From the NCBI GenBank assembly GCA_002825515.1, contig PJET01000114.1:1-30301 (forward strand): a stretch of 30,301 bases of DNA. The letters are read 5' to 3'. The position numbers and the translations under genes are program-made. Positions 7,358-15,113 of the stretch are shown piece by piece (the stretch's first letter is position 1; each line of letters begins with the position of its first letter). The DNA comes from Candidatus Thorarchaeota archaeon MP11T_1 (GTDB taxonomy: Archaea; Asgardarchaeota; Thorarchaeia; Thorarchaeales; Thorarchaeaceae). The notes below the pieces were generated by a model. The model made no database searches. It saw nothing but the letters and a program-made list of their open reading frames with translations, and was not told the DNA's origin.

Positions 7358-7396
7358 CAGATGCTTTAAAGGGTTGTGTAAGGCATCTGCACAACC
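7358..7396. promoter_or_regulatory. Interleaved inverted repeats over the regulator's TATA/BRE
   Basis: CAGATGC (7358-7364) pairs with GCATCTG (7383-7389), and GGTTGTG (7372-7378) pairs with CACAACC (7390-7396). Between them is the minus-strand BRE/TATA candidate AACCCTTTAAAG. Two perfect 7-bp inverted repeats in 39 bp suggest paired operator sites that would block TFB/TBP binding. Confidence 0.55.
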
Positions 7397-7458
7397 GAGA
7401 TTTGAGATAATACTGTGTTTCAAAAGGATAGGACTCGAGGAGAGAATGGTGCACCAGT

Positions 7459-7914
7459 ATGGATTTTAGTTCATTCCATAAAGATCACGACTCGGATACT
7501 TGGTCAAGACAAGAATCAAATACTCGAAAACTTCAACCAATTAATCTCGCGCCGCTGAAAGGAGCAATTGAATCAGATCCTGTAAGATCAAGGGTCTTGA
7601 AAGTTCTCATTGATGATGGGAACTGGGTTACAACAGCTGATCTCCTGAGAGCTGCACGCCAGGAAAGACCTATTGTGGGTGCTGTTACAATTGGAACCAT
7701 GCTAAATGGAATGAATGAACTGGTAGCATCAAGATTGATTCTGAGCAGAACCTCATTGACTTCAGGCATCGATTGGGCAGAATGGAGAATTAATCCAGAC
7801 TGGTTGGAACCAACACGAAAACTGCTTCAAATGATGAGAAGACCTAAATTCAAGCCTGCATCATCAGAGGATTTCCAGAGAAAAGATGAAAGGCTTTTAG
7901 ATGATTTGACGTGA
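7459..7914 (+). CDS. Putative winged-helix protein of unknown function
   Basis: This 151-residue soluble protein has an N-terminal 35 residues that are polar and probably disordered. Residues about 39-115 look like a winged helix: SDPVRSRVLKVLIDDGNWVT as helix 1 and turn, then TIGTMLNGMNELVASRLI as recognition helix, then a wing with WAEWRINPDWL. I do not recognise a named family. The gene diverges from the TrmB-like regulator and is followed by a second S component, giving two regulator/S-component pairs back to back. The start at ATG 7459 is supported by GGTG at 7448-7451; an ATG at 7446 is out of frame and closes after 7 codons. Confidence 0.65.
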   Translation: MDFSSFHKDHDSDTWSRQESNTRKLQPINLAPLKGAIESDPVRSRVLKVLIDDGNWVTTADLLRAARQERPIVGAVTIGTMLNGMNELVASRLILSRTSLTSGIDWAEWRINPDWLEPTRKLLQMMRRPKFKPASSEDFQRKDERLLDDLT

Positions 7915-7954
7915 GGTGTTTTACTCATTTTTGGGTAGTTAGCGTTTTATGGGT

Positions 7955-7966
7955 AAATTAATAAGT
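7955..7966 (+). promoter_or_regulatory. TATA-like element before the second S component
   Basis: AAATTAATAAGT lies about 25-34 nt before the ATG at 7989, which would give a leaderless or nearly leaderless transcript. Confidence 0.35.
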
Positions 7967-7988
7967 AATCATCTACGGCTGCAAAGGC

Positions 7989-8642
7989 ATGGTCGACATT
8001 ACTACCCATGGATCACCTAGAATGTTGGATCAAAACCTAGATGATGAGATTCATGATGATATGGATCTCACAATGACTTCAGAAAGCGCTGAAAGAGTAA
8101 AGAAGATTGTTACAGCCAGCGTTTTAGCAGCGCTCTCAATAGCTGTGGCTCCAATAGCATCCATTGTTCCTAGGATGCCAGTATGGGGTATAGCTCTCTT
8201 TGATCCGGTTTCAATATTTTGGATTGTTGCATTCCTGCTAGGTGGGTACTGGGTAGGAATACTCAGTACATTTGCTGGCACATTTGGATTATTCCTATAT
8301 GACCCAACAGCAATTGGACCAATATTCAAACTGATGGCCACTTTGCCAATGATTCTAATCCCTTGGTTTGGAGTGCGTAGATTGGAAAATGGAACAGGCG
8401 GGAAGTCGCTATCCAGACCAAGGTTTTATGCAACACTAATGCTATCAGCCCTCATTATCCGGCTTTTAATAATGGTCCCAACCAACCTCATTTATGGGGC
8501 TATTGCATTGCCCTTCTTAACAGTTGAATTTATCATTGGATATGCGATTATCCTTAACGCGTTCCAGAGTATGTGGGATGCATTGATTCCTTTCATTATT
8601 GTGCATAGAAGTGGTATTTTCAAGAGCTTTGGAATGTGGTGA
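7989..8642 (+). CDS. ECF transporter S component-like membrane protein (second)
   Basis: This 217-residue protein has a polar, acidic N-terminal 35 residues followed by about six hydrophobic segments. They include a first helix with ASVLAALSIAVAP, then FDPVSIFWIVAFLLGGYWVGILS, with Gly-rich packing typical of S components. A cytoplasmic loop at about 130-140 (RRLENGTGGKSLSRPR) separates the two halves. The substrate is unknown. It is not closely similar to the S-component-like protein encoded at 6373-6933. The longer acidic N-terminus is unusual; an internal Met (MLDQN, about residue 12) is an alternative start. No EcfA or EcfT gene is near. Confidence 0.65.
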   Translation: MVDITTHGSPRMLDQNLDDEIHDDMDLTMTSESAERVKKIVTASVLAALSIAVAPIASIVPRMPVWGIALFDPVSIFWIVAFLLGGYWVGILSTFAGTFGLFLYDPTAIGPIFKLMATLPMILIPWFGVRRLENGTGGKSLSRPRFYATLMLSALIIRLLIMVPTNLIYGAIALPFLTVEFIIGYAIILNAFQSMWDALIPFIIVHRSGIFKSFGMW

Positions 8643-8662
8643 ACATATACTTAGCTGGAATT

Positions 8663-8674
8663 GGCTTAAATAGA
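8663..8674 (+). promoter_or_regulatory. BRE/TATA-like promoter of the Yip1-like gene
   Basis: GGCTTAAATAGA lies about 50-60 nt before the GTG start at 8724. GAGATG before the start is a weak Shine-Dalgarno. Confidence 0.4.
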
Positions 8675-8723
8675 CAGGCACGACATTCTATCACGTACGT
8701 CACCCCTTTAGAGATGATATATC

Positions 8724-9557
8724 GTGCGGCGCTGTGAATTCTGTGACAGCCCAGTTCCGGCTGATGCAACCACTTGTCCAGTCTGTAAGGAAACTATTGC
8801 AGAAGAAACCCTCGAACGAATTTTGCCAATTCTAAAGAGACCGGAGTCTCCTGAAGTCAAATTCATGGGAACCCGTGAGAGGATGTGGGGAGTGATTAGA
8901 AGACCATCTGCTACCTATCGAGACATCGGACAAAGGCCAGATGCTGCAGGACCATTTGTGATAATCGTGATAAATGCCCTAATCGTTGCTGGACTCTTTC
9001 TATCACTTTCTTCCAAAATTACTACCAATGTAATAGTGAATGCAACTAGCGGCGAAATTGGACCCGCCAACTTACTCTTGAGTCCACAGGGAGGAATGGC
9101 ATGGATTGTGGCTCTCGTGGGGATGATGCCTAGTATCATGATTGGACTCATCTATCTTATTGTTGGAACTATATTTGCGCACTTCACATTCAGACTGACT
9201 GGTGGCACAGGAGGCAAAATGAAGACACTTTCAGTCGTGGGATATAGTATGATGCCAGTGATCCTTGTGAGATTGGTTGCTATACTTGTAGTTCTCTTTA
9301 CATTTCCACCATACGGTACAGTAGTTGACTTTGATCCCGGATCTCTAGCAATCCTCACTCCTGAGATTGTAAGCTGGGCATATACTTCAGGGATCTGGTA
9401 CACAATAGATATCATGACAACAGGTGCGTTTCTTTGGACTGGCTATTTGTTGATATTTGGGATTAGAGAGGCGCATGACACTTCGACTTTGTGGGCAGCA
9501 TTGGTTGCGATAGCATGTATTATTGTTCTAGTATGGACATTTTGGCAGGTACACTAA
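8724..9557 (+). CDS. Zinc-ribbon Yip1-domain membrane protein
   Basis: This 277-residue protein has a zinc ribbon at the N-terminus (C4, C7, C18, C21). Residues 50-75 hold the Yip1-type entry motif (W-G-V-I-R-R-P-S-A-T-Y-R-D-I then RPDAAGP), and about five transmembrane helices follow between 77 and 275. In eukaryotes Yip1/YIPF proteins bind Rab GTPases and act in ER-Golgi membranes; archaeal homologues are widespread and uncharacterised. Asgard genomes encode many Ras-like GTPases, and one such gene is in this window, so a membrane-anchor role is possible but inferred. The GTG start is used because the in-frame codons give an immediate zinc ribbon; the ATG at 8714 is in another frame. The gene overlaps the convergent UbiA gene by 4 nt. 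Confidence 0.78.
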   Translation: MRRCEFCDSPVPADATTCPVCKETIAEETLERILPILKRPESPEVKFMGTRERMWGVIRRPSATYRDIGQRPDAAGPFVIIVINALIVAGLFLSLSSKITTNVIVNATSGEIGPANLLLSPQGGMAWIVALVGMMPSIMIGLIYLIVGTIFAHFTFRLTGGTGGKMKTLSVVGYSMMPVILVRLVAILVVLFTFPPYGTVVDFDPGSLAILTPEIVSWAYTSGIWYTIDIMTTGAFLWTGYLLIFGIREAHDTSTLWAALVAIACIIVLVWTFWQVH

Positions 9558-10507
9558 ATTACAACACCATAGAGTGAAATAATTACGAAGGCAATTAGAC
9601 CCACAAGGGCACCAATTTTATCCAATGTACTACCAATGAGAAGTGCTCGTTTATTATTCGGTCCTGTGAGTGGAGCAACTCCAGCTCCAAGTACAACACC
9701 TGCTCCTAGAAGAAGTAATGGCCACAAATCCCAACTCGCAAACCCCCAGACCCAGATTAATACATAGCTAAAGACTCCAATGAAGTTTAAAGCTCCAGCC
9801 ACTGCAGCGGCAACGTTATATCCATAAATCCTGGCAATTGTGCGGACATCTCTTGCACGATCACCTTCAACGTCTTCAGCACCCTTGATAGTTTCGCGAG
9901 CCTGTAAAATCAAGAATGCTGTAAAGAAGAAGAGCCAATGTGGAAGCAGGATTGCGCTGGTCAATGGTAATCCAATAGTTTCTCCAAACGCAAACGCACC
10001 ATATAAAATTCCAAAGGCAAAAGAGAAAGCAACCATGAAATTACCTGCAAGTCCGAGTGTTTTTACCTTGGCTGCATAGAGATAGCCTATTACTAGGAAA
10101 CAGAAAACAATCAATGCGCTATACAGACCTGTTAAGATGGCAAACAGGAGTCCAGTCATGCTCAAAAGAACCACGTATGCCCATGCCTGTTTGATTGTCA
10201 TCCTTCCACTGGGTAATGCACGATGTGGACGATTTATCTTATCAATCTCAATGTCAAAAATGTCATTTACCACATTACCACCTGCTGCAACGAAGAAATA
10301 GGTGATATAGCCGTAAATAAAGAGAAGAAGGAAGTCAGTGATTCCGCTACCAACTTGAGCCATTCGATAAGCCATCGCTATTCCTGCAATGACTGTGAAA
10401 CCACCAATGATACAATTCTGAGGCCTAATAATTGAGAGAAATGCCATTGGATAGAACCGCTTGGTTTTGTCTTCTTCTGACAAGGTTTCTGTCATGTCAC
10501 CATCCAA
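9554..10507 (-). CDS. UbiA-family prenyltransferase, probable DGGGP synthase
   Basis: This 317-residue polytopic enzyme (about 8-9 TM helices) has both Asp-rich motifs: NDIFDIEID at 81-89 (NDxxDxxxD) and DVEGDRARD at 212-220 (DxxxDxxxD). Around the first, the NRPHRALPSGR segment (92-102) is typical of archaeal geranylgeranylglyceryl phosphate geranylgeranyltransferase, the step that adds the second isoprenoid chain to the glycerol backbone of archaeal lipids. Other UbiA enzymes (chlorophyll, menaquinone or heme side chains) share these motifs, so the substrate call is the best guess, not proof. The start is TTG 10507 or ATG 10495; GAGAG upstream favours the TTG weakly. Confidence 0.85.
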   Translation of the reverse strand: MDGDMTETLSEEDKTKRFYPMAFLSIIRPQNCIIGGFTVIAGIAMAYRMAQVGSGITDFLLLFIYGYITYFFVAAGGNVVNDIFDIEIDKINRPHRALPSGRMTIKQAWAYVVLLSMTGLLFAILTGLYSALIVFCFLVIGYLYAAKVKTLGLAGNFMVAFSFAFGILYGAFAFGETIGLPLTSAILLPHWLFFFTAFLILQARETIKGAEDVEGDRARDVRTIARIYGYNVAAAVAGALNFIGVFSYVLIWVWGFASWDLWPLLLLGAGVVLGAGVAPLTGPNNKRALLIGSTLDKIGALVGLIAFVIISLYGVVI

Positions 10508-10541
10508 CCAAGCTCTCCAGAGAAAGCTTCAATTAAAGACT

Positions 10542-10559
10542 TGTGGACAACTGTCCACA
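10542..10559. promoter_or_regulatory. Palindromic operator-like site in a divergent promoter
   Basis: TGTGGAC (10542-10548) and GTCCACA (10553-10559) form a perfect inverted repeat with a 4-bp spacer. It is placed midway between the divergent starts of the UbiA gene and the endonuclease IV-like gene. Confidence 0.4.
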
Positions 10560-10611
10560 CACCCAATCACTCTTATTGTATCAATGTCGCGAGCGTTGTT
10601 GAGGCCGGGTT

Positions 10612-11457
10612 ATGAACAAGATTCTCTTTGGTCCTGCAGGGTATCCGAACGAGGCGCGTGGAAACGTGAAACGTGTTTTTGGTATACTCAGAGAAACAGA
10701 AATGGATGCTCTGGAATATGCAGCTGTGTACGGTTTACAAACAAAGCAGGATAAGGCCAGATTGATTGGTGAGCTCGCAAGAGAGTCAGGAATCAGCATG
10801 AGTCTCCATGCAGCATACTACATCAGTCTGGCTTCTAGAACACCAAGAGTCCGTGAATCATCAAAAAATAGATTGATAAAAGCGCTCAAGTTTGCGCCAT
10901 TAATGAATGTGAAACGAATTGTCTTTCATCCGGGATCTATGGTAGGATTGGGAGAAAATGAAGCTCATAAAGTGATTGCAGATGGGTTGAAAAGCGTCTG
11001 GCAAACAGCAGGAGATCTTGGCGGGGGGGCACTTCTTGCTCCTGAAATAGCTGGCAAATTATCTGCTTTCGGTTCTTTGGAACAGATTATTCGTTTATGT
11101 CAAGATGTAGAAGGATGTATACCAACCATAGATTGGGCACATCTATATGCGAGAAGTCAAGGAATAATTAATGATAAAGAGAGCTACCTTAAGGTTTTGC
11201 ATCGCCTTGAGGATGAACTGGGTGAACTTTTTGTGGACAACATGCACTTCCACGTAAGTGGAATTTCATTCACCGAAAAGGGCGAAGCGGCTCATCGACC
11301 CCTTGGAAAGGAGTGGGGTCCAGACATTTTTCCATTGGTAGAAGTTGTTCGAGAATATGGATACAAGCCTACGTTCATAAGTGAATCTACAAACCCGCTT
11401 CAGGGGGCACTCTATACCAAGTTCCTCTTTGAAGAGTTGGAGAAAGGAAGTAAATGA
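10612..11457 (+). CDS. Endonuclease IV-like AP endonuclease (TIM barrel)
   Basis: This 281-residue xylose-isomerase-like TIM barrel follows the pattern of archaeal endonuclease IV. The metal-site motifs occur in order: SLHAAYYISLAS (the SxHxPYxINL equivalent, about 63-74), VFHPGS, APEIAGKLSAFGS (the Glu-containing ENTAGQG equivalent), TIDWAHLYAR (the D-x-x-H motif), HFHVSG and a final SEST. These would bind the trinuclear zinc that cuts 5' to abasic sites. The Asn-Thr-Ala of bacterial Nfo is replaced by Glu-Ile-Ala, so a different sugar-isomerase-like activity remains possible. The next gene starts in a 4-nt overlap (ATGA), so the two are probably translationally coupled. Confidence 0.82.
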   Translation: MNKILFGPAGYPNEARGNVKRVFGILRETEMDALEYAAVYGLQTKQDKARLIGELARESGISMSLHAAYYISLASRTPRVRESSKNRLIKALKFAPLMNVKRIVFHPGSMVGLGENEAHKVIADGLKSVWQTAGDLGGGALLAPEIAGKLSAFGSLEQIIRLCQDVEGCIPTIDWAHLYARSQGIINDKESYLKVLHRLEDELGELFVDNMHFHVSGISFTEKGEAAHRPLGKEWGPDIFPLVEVVREYGYKPTFISESTNPLQGALYTKFLFEELEKGSK

Positions 11458-12794
11458 CGAAATTTGCATTTGTACTCGGCTCAAACTGGCTACTCAGCAT
11501 AGCTGAACTCCTAGTCTATATTCAAGACAGGGGATTTGATGGGAGTCTAGTTGACCATTCAAGAAATGCTGCTGTCATTGAAATTGAGCAACGACTCGGC
11601 AAGGACCAGATCATCGATATGCAATCGGCTCTTGGAGGTTGTTTCAAAATTGGGAAAGTCATCTGGGAATATGATATAGACATCCCTTTGAAAGCATATC
11701 CAGCAAAGAAGGTTGCCAGCAAGGAATCTTTGAAAGAAATCAACAAATGTCCTTGGCTTAAAATCGTGTGGCCGAAAGCCAAAGGGAAGAAGGTAAGATT
11801 TGGAATCAGTACCTATCCAATAATAGATGGGGGGTTTCCAATCAATTTCAGAAGGTTTACTCGTGGGCTAAATGATCAAGTGAAGAAACTCCTAATTGAG
11901 AATGGTGCAAGAAGGGCGGACTATTACATTTACGATGAGCCTGATAGAAGAGTGAAGGATAGATTGAATATCGCACTCTGGCCTAAATCAATTGCTAAAA
12001 ATGCATTACTAATGCCACCCAATGCAGAGATTTTGGCTGTATTCTCGCAAACAAAACTCTACATTGCTAGGACAAATGTAGTCTATGATTCTATGCTGCA
12101 ACAATATCGGGATGAATCAAGACCATTTGTGTCGGCTGAAATTAGTACTAGCCCAAAAATCTGTCGAACACTTCTCAATCTCTCAGGAGCTAGACCAGGC
12201 GACACAGTTCTAGATCCTTTCTGTGGGACCGGCACGATTCTCATGGAAGCCGCATTACTTGGAATGAAGTGTATAGGAGTCGATATCGATGGGGATCAAG
12301 TTCAAGGTGCCAAATCGAATATGAAGTGGCTTGGAAAGGATTTGGGAGAGAGACTCGATTATGACATTTTCGTTGGTGACTCAAGAGAGTTGGCATCATT
12401 AGTCAAGAAACAAGTGGATGCTGTAGCCTTTGAGCCGATTCTTGGACCAATTTTCAAAAAGCCACCTAAAAGAGATGAAGCGCAACAAACAATCATTGAA
12501 CTCACCACACTTTTCCGTCAAGTACTTCAGCAGATTTCAAGAATACTCAGGCCTGATGGTCGTGTGGCCATGACAATTCCTGTGATTAAAACAGAGAAAG
12601 AATCCATTTCGATAAAATTCAGTGATTTAACTAGGGAAACAGGTCTATCACTCTATAAGATGTTGCCAAGTAGTCTAATCAAGACTAGGAAAGATATTGA
12701 TTCTCGTTTGAAAATCCGACCAGGTCGTGAATTAATTCCAGAGAGAAAGAGAGGACAAATAGTCCAAAGAGCTCTTATTGTTCTTGAGAAGTGA
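11454..12794 (+). CDS. THUMP/TRM11-like RNA methyltransferase
   Basis: This 446-residue protein has an N-terminal region (1-210) of THUMP/TRM11 type and a C-terminal Rossmann methyltransferase. Motif I is DPFCGTGTILMEAA (254-267), with CIGVDID as motif II (273-279) and a GDSREL motif III. A linker PFVSAEISTSPKICRTLLNLSG precedes the domain, as in UPF0020/TRM11 enzymes that make N2-methylguanosine in tRNA (position 10). The catalytic loop, normally DPPY, reads FEPILGP (326-332). That substitution is the main oddity and makes the exact reaction uncertain. The gene overlaps the endonuclease IV-like gene and ends next to the convergent longin gene. Confidence 0.82.
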   Translation: MTKFAFVLGSNWLLSIAELLVYIQDRGFDGSLVDHSRNAAVIEIEQRLGKDQIIDMQSALGGCFKIGKVIWEYDIDIPLKAYPAKKVASKESLKEINKCPWLKIVWPKAKGKKVRFGISTYPIIDGGFPINFRRFTRGLNDQVKKLLIENGARRADYYIYDEPDRRVKDRLNIALWPKSIAKNALLMPPNAEILAVFSQTKLYIARTNVVYDSMLQQYRDESRPFVSAEISTSPKICRTLLNLSGARPGDTVLDPFCGTGTILMEAALLGMKCIGVDIDGDQVQGAKSNMKWLGKDLGERLDYDIFVGDSRELASLVKKQVDAVAFEPILGPIFKKPPKRDEAQQTIIELTTLFRQVLQQISRILRPDGRVAMTIPVIKTEKESISIKFSDLTRETGLSLYKMLPSSLIKTRKDIDSRLKIRPGRELIPERKRGQIVQRALIVLEK

Positions 12795-13631
12795 TTAGAA
12801 CAGATATCTAACTACATCATCGAGGATTGCGTAGGTCTGCAATCTTTGTATGTCATGTTTCACATAGGGCATGACGTAATCAAACAACATGTCCCGATAC
12901 GCTTTGGGAGTTGCGATTTCACGAACCGCTTTTCCAAGTAATCGTAGTAACTCTTCAAGAGAATCTCTTAGGTGTTGATATGCGACAGTGTTGACATCGA
13001 TGTCTAGAACTTCGATTCCAACAACATCAATTGGAACTTTGAGAAGGAAGGGATATCTGTCTAACAGCGGTTCGGTTAGACCTTTCATTCGTTTTACGAT
13101 TGCTTCTTTCTTCTTTTTGCTGCCCTTAACTTTCATAATTCCTCTGAAGAGATGGCTGTATACCTCTAGACAATCCATGGATTTGCCAGCTACCAGACTC
13201 TCATCAGTTACCTCATACTGAGTCACAAGCTCGTCTACAAATCCCCCAAAGTTCTTGAATGCACTTGGAGCACCATGCCAATTCTTCAATACAGTTGCAA
13301 CATCTGAATCAGGAGGAACCTCTTTTTTCATGAATTCATTTAATGCATATTCGAGCATAAAGCGCATATGACCAAGTCTAGCAGCCTTGGAAACAACCAT
13401 AACAAAGAGAAGATAATCATTCGCTTCCCAAACATACCTATTAGTTTCTGTATCAACAGTTTTGAGAGTTTCATTCGATGCTTTATCGATGAAAGTATGT
13501 GTAGCAGAAAGAAAGGGAGCTATCAAATCCATATCCAATTTGACTGCATCAGAGTAGCATTTTGCCACAAGATTCCTACCACTGCCTCGCTCAATTAGCC
13601 AGACACCCAGTATGGACTGTTTTGTGGTCAT
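12795..13631 (-). CDS. Longin-like domain protein
   Basis: This 278-residue soluble protein starts at ATG 13631 (282 from GTG 13643). The first 100 or so residues show a longin/roadblock-like pattern: a strand with SILGVWLIERGSGRNLVAKC, an amphipathic helix (LDMDLIAPFLSATHTFIDKA), then short strands with TNRYVWEANDYLLFVMVVS and a long helix. This arrangement is common in the expanded longin families of Asgard archaea. In eukaryotes such domains occur in SNAREs, adaptor subunits and Rab regulators. The rest (110-278) is alpha-helical and unassigned, with a very basic stretch (KGSKKKKEAIVKRMK) that could touch membrane or nucleic acid. The promoter TATA lies at 13675-13684. The family call is from pattern, not profile search. 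Confidence 0.62.
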   Translation of the reverse strand: MTTKQSILGVWLIERGSGRNLVAKCYSDAVKLDMDLIAPFLSATHTFIDKASNETLKTVDTETNRYVWEANDYLLFVMVVSKAARLGHMRFMLEYALNEFMKKEVPPDSDVATVLKNWHGAPSAFKNFGGFVDELVTQYEVTDESLVAGKSMDCLEVYSHLFRGIMKVKGSKKKKEAIVKRMKGLTEPLLDRYPFLLKVPIDVVGIEVLDIDVNTVAYQHLRDSLEELLRLLGKAVREIATPKAYRDMLFDYVMPYVKHDIQRLQTYAILDDVVRYLF

Positions 13632-13674
13632 TATACCTCTCACTAGTATTTAGTTTGAAATCTAATATGATAAG

Positions 13675-13684
13675 CCTATATACG
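13675..13684 (-). promoter_or_regulatory. TATA box of the longin-like gene
   Basis: CGTATATAGG on the minus strand lies 44-53 nt before the ATG at 13631. This places transcription near 13650 and a short leader containing GAGAGGT. Confidence 0.45.
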
Positions 13685-13742
13685 ACAGGGAGAATATGAG
13701 AATAATCTCGAAATTTTAAACACAACGCCAAAAAAGTAGGAG

Positions 13743-13761
13743 AGAGGGGGAAACCCCCTCT
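13743..13761 (-). terminator. G-rich hairpin terminator of TFB
   Basis: AGAGGGGG (13743-13750) pairs with CCCCCTCT (13754-13761) around a 3-nt loop. It lies 5 nt past the TFB stop and is followed on the minus strand by a T6 tract (about 13730-13735). Confidence 0.65.
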
Positions 13762-13766
13762 GAAGC

Positions 13767-14789
13767 TCAAGTTGTTGAGATTCCTAATTTCTCAACCATT
13801 TCTTTGTAGCGGTTCCTCACGGTTACTTCAGTAACACGCGCAGTTCGAGCAATCTCTAGCTGAGTCCGTCTAGCGCCTGTGAGGATGCTAGCAACATAGA
13901 TTGCTGCAGCCGCCATCCCCTTGGGATCCTTGCCAATTGTGAGTCTTTTCTCTCTCGCTAATTCTAAGATATCAATAGCCTTCTTTTTCGCCTCACCTGG
14001 AAGCTCGAGTTCAGTGCCAAAGCGGTGAACGAACTCGGCAGGGTTGCTATGAGGTATCTTAAGGTTGAGATATCTAAGAATGAGTCGAACACAAAGGCTG
14101 AGTTCTTTCCGCGTGATGTGTATCTGTTCAACAATTTCCTCAAGAGGACGTGGAACCTGATGAACACGACACGCAAGATAGAGCGAAGCGGCAATCATTC
14201 CAAGAATTGTACGACCACGGGTAAGTCTCTTTCGTAAGGCTTTCCTGTAGATCACGGCGGAAGTTTCTCGAATCGAATATGGGATACTCAATTGAGAGCT
14301 TATTCTATGGAGTTCTGTCATAGCAACAGCAAGGTTGCGTTTGTCAGAGGAGTGCACTTTGGTACGAATTTGCCATTTTCTAAGTCTATGTATCTCTGCT
14401 CTCCGTGTTGAAGTGAGTTTTCTTCCGGATGCATCAACATTTTGACGACCGATAGTAGTTGTCAGACCTTGGTCAAACTTGCTCCAGTCTGTTGGTCCTC
14501 CTACACGCTGTCGAGCGTTTTGCTCATCAGATGTAAAAGCCCTCCATTCTGGACCCATATCTATAGAATGGTCTGAAAGAACAAGTCCACAACTAGAACA
14601 AATCACTTCTCCGCGAGTATGGTCGATATAAACGTCCACACAGTTGCAAGCATTACATACATAGCTGGCCGAACCAATGTGCTCCTTCTTCTTTTGGGTC
14701 TTTGAGTGTCTGCTGGCCAGTCCAATCATCTCCATGCAGCTCACTCGGTGAGTGACACTGCGGTCAGAGCTGTGGTAGATCGAATGCAT
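13767..14789 (-). CDS. tfb: Transcription initiation factor TFB (TFIIB family)
   Basis: This 340-residue archaeal TFIIB homologue bridges TBP-DNA and RNA polymerase. The zinc ribbon ligands are C45, C48, C64 and C67. The B-reader/linker follows with GPEWRAF (79-85) and NARQRVGGPT. Two cyclin repeats lie at about 140-225 and 240-330, the second ending in the usual TEVTVRNRYKEM helix that reads the BRE. The first 38 residues, rich in Ser, His and Lys, extend beyond most TFBs; Met19 or Met21 could be the real start. Asgard archaea often carry several TFBs, so this may be one of a set. The gene has its own hairpin terminator. Its likely promoter, TTTATTTA on the minus strand at about 14883-14890, leaves a leader of about 70 nt. 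Confidence 0.92.
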   Translation of the reverse strand: MHSIYHSSDRSVTHRVSCMEMIGLASRHSKTQKKKEHIGSASYVCNACNCVDVYIDHTRGEVICSSCGLVLSDHSIDMGPEWRAFTSDEQNARQRVGGPTDWSKFDQGLTTTIGRQNVDASGRKLTSTRRAEIHRLRKWQIRTKVHSSDKRNLAVAMTELHRISSQLSIPYSIRETSAVIYRKALRKRLTRGRTILGMIAASLYLACRVHQVPRPLEEIVEQIHITRKELSLCVRLILRYLNLKIPHSNPAEFVHRFGTELELPGEAKKKAIDILELAREKRLTIGKDPKGMAAAAIYVASILTGARRTQLEIARTARVTEVTVRNRYKEMVEKLGISTT

Positions 14790-15113
14790 CGATTCCCTCT
14801 GGCGTGGAGAGAATCCTTGTCATTTGTGGCACTGGTGAATCATTCAACGGGCGAACGATTACCTCTGCGCAAACAAAAAAAGTAAATAAACCCTTTGCAG
14901 ACTATTCAATAAAAAATTTGATTAAATGATTCGTTGATAGACAGTGTAATTACTGATTTTTTGAGATGCGATTTTTGTAAATGTCGTGGAATTCACGTAG
15001 TTTTTCCTCCTAGCAAGAAGAAACCAACTCGTTGATTCACTTTCTGTGTATTCAAAGCGTTTCATTTATGAAGAAACACTACACAATCCCACATACTTCT
15101 TGGGGATATTTAG
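14790..15113. other. 324-bp divergent intergenic region, TFB and argS promoters
   Basis: AT-rich and without an ORF. It holds a minus-strand BRE/TATA candidate (GGGTTTATTTA, about 14883-14893) for tfb. A plus-strand AT-rich element with the small palindrome TTCATTTATGAA (15061-15072) would suit argS. GGGGAT at 15102-15107 lies 6 nt before the argS TTG. The word CGTTGA recurs in both orientations (near 14847, 14933 and 15030) but with irregular spacing. No RNA gene was recognised. Confidence 0.5.

Noticed and set aside
7358..7396. H-type RNA pseudoknot or riboswitch formed by the interleaved repeats
   Set aside because: The loop between the second and fourth arms is 0 nt and cannot span a 7-bp stem, and the repeats lie around the TATA box, upstream of the likely transcription start. 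A DNA operator is the better reading.
14790..15113. Possible small RNA in the tfb/argS gap
   Set aside because: No stable hairpin with a terminator or internal promoter was seen; the region is explained by two promoters.
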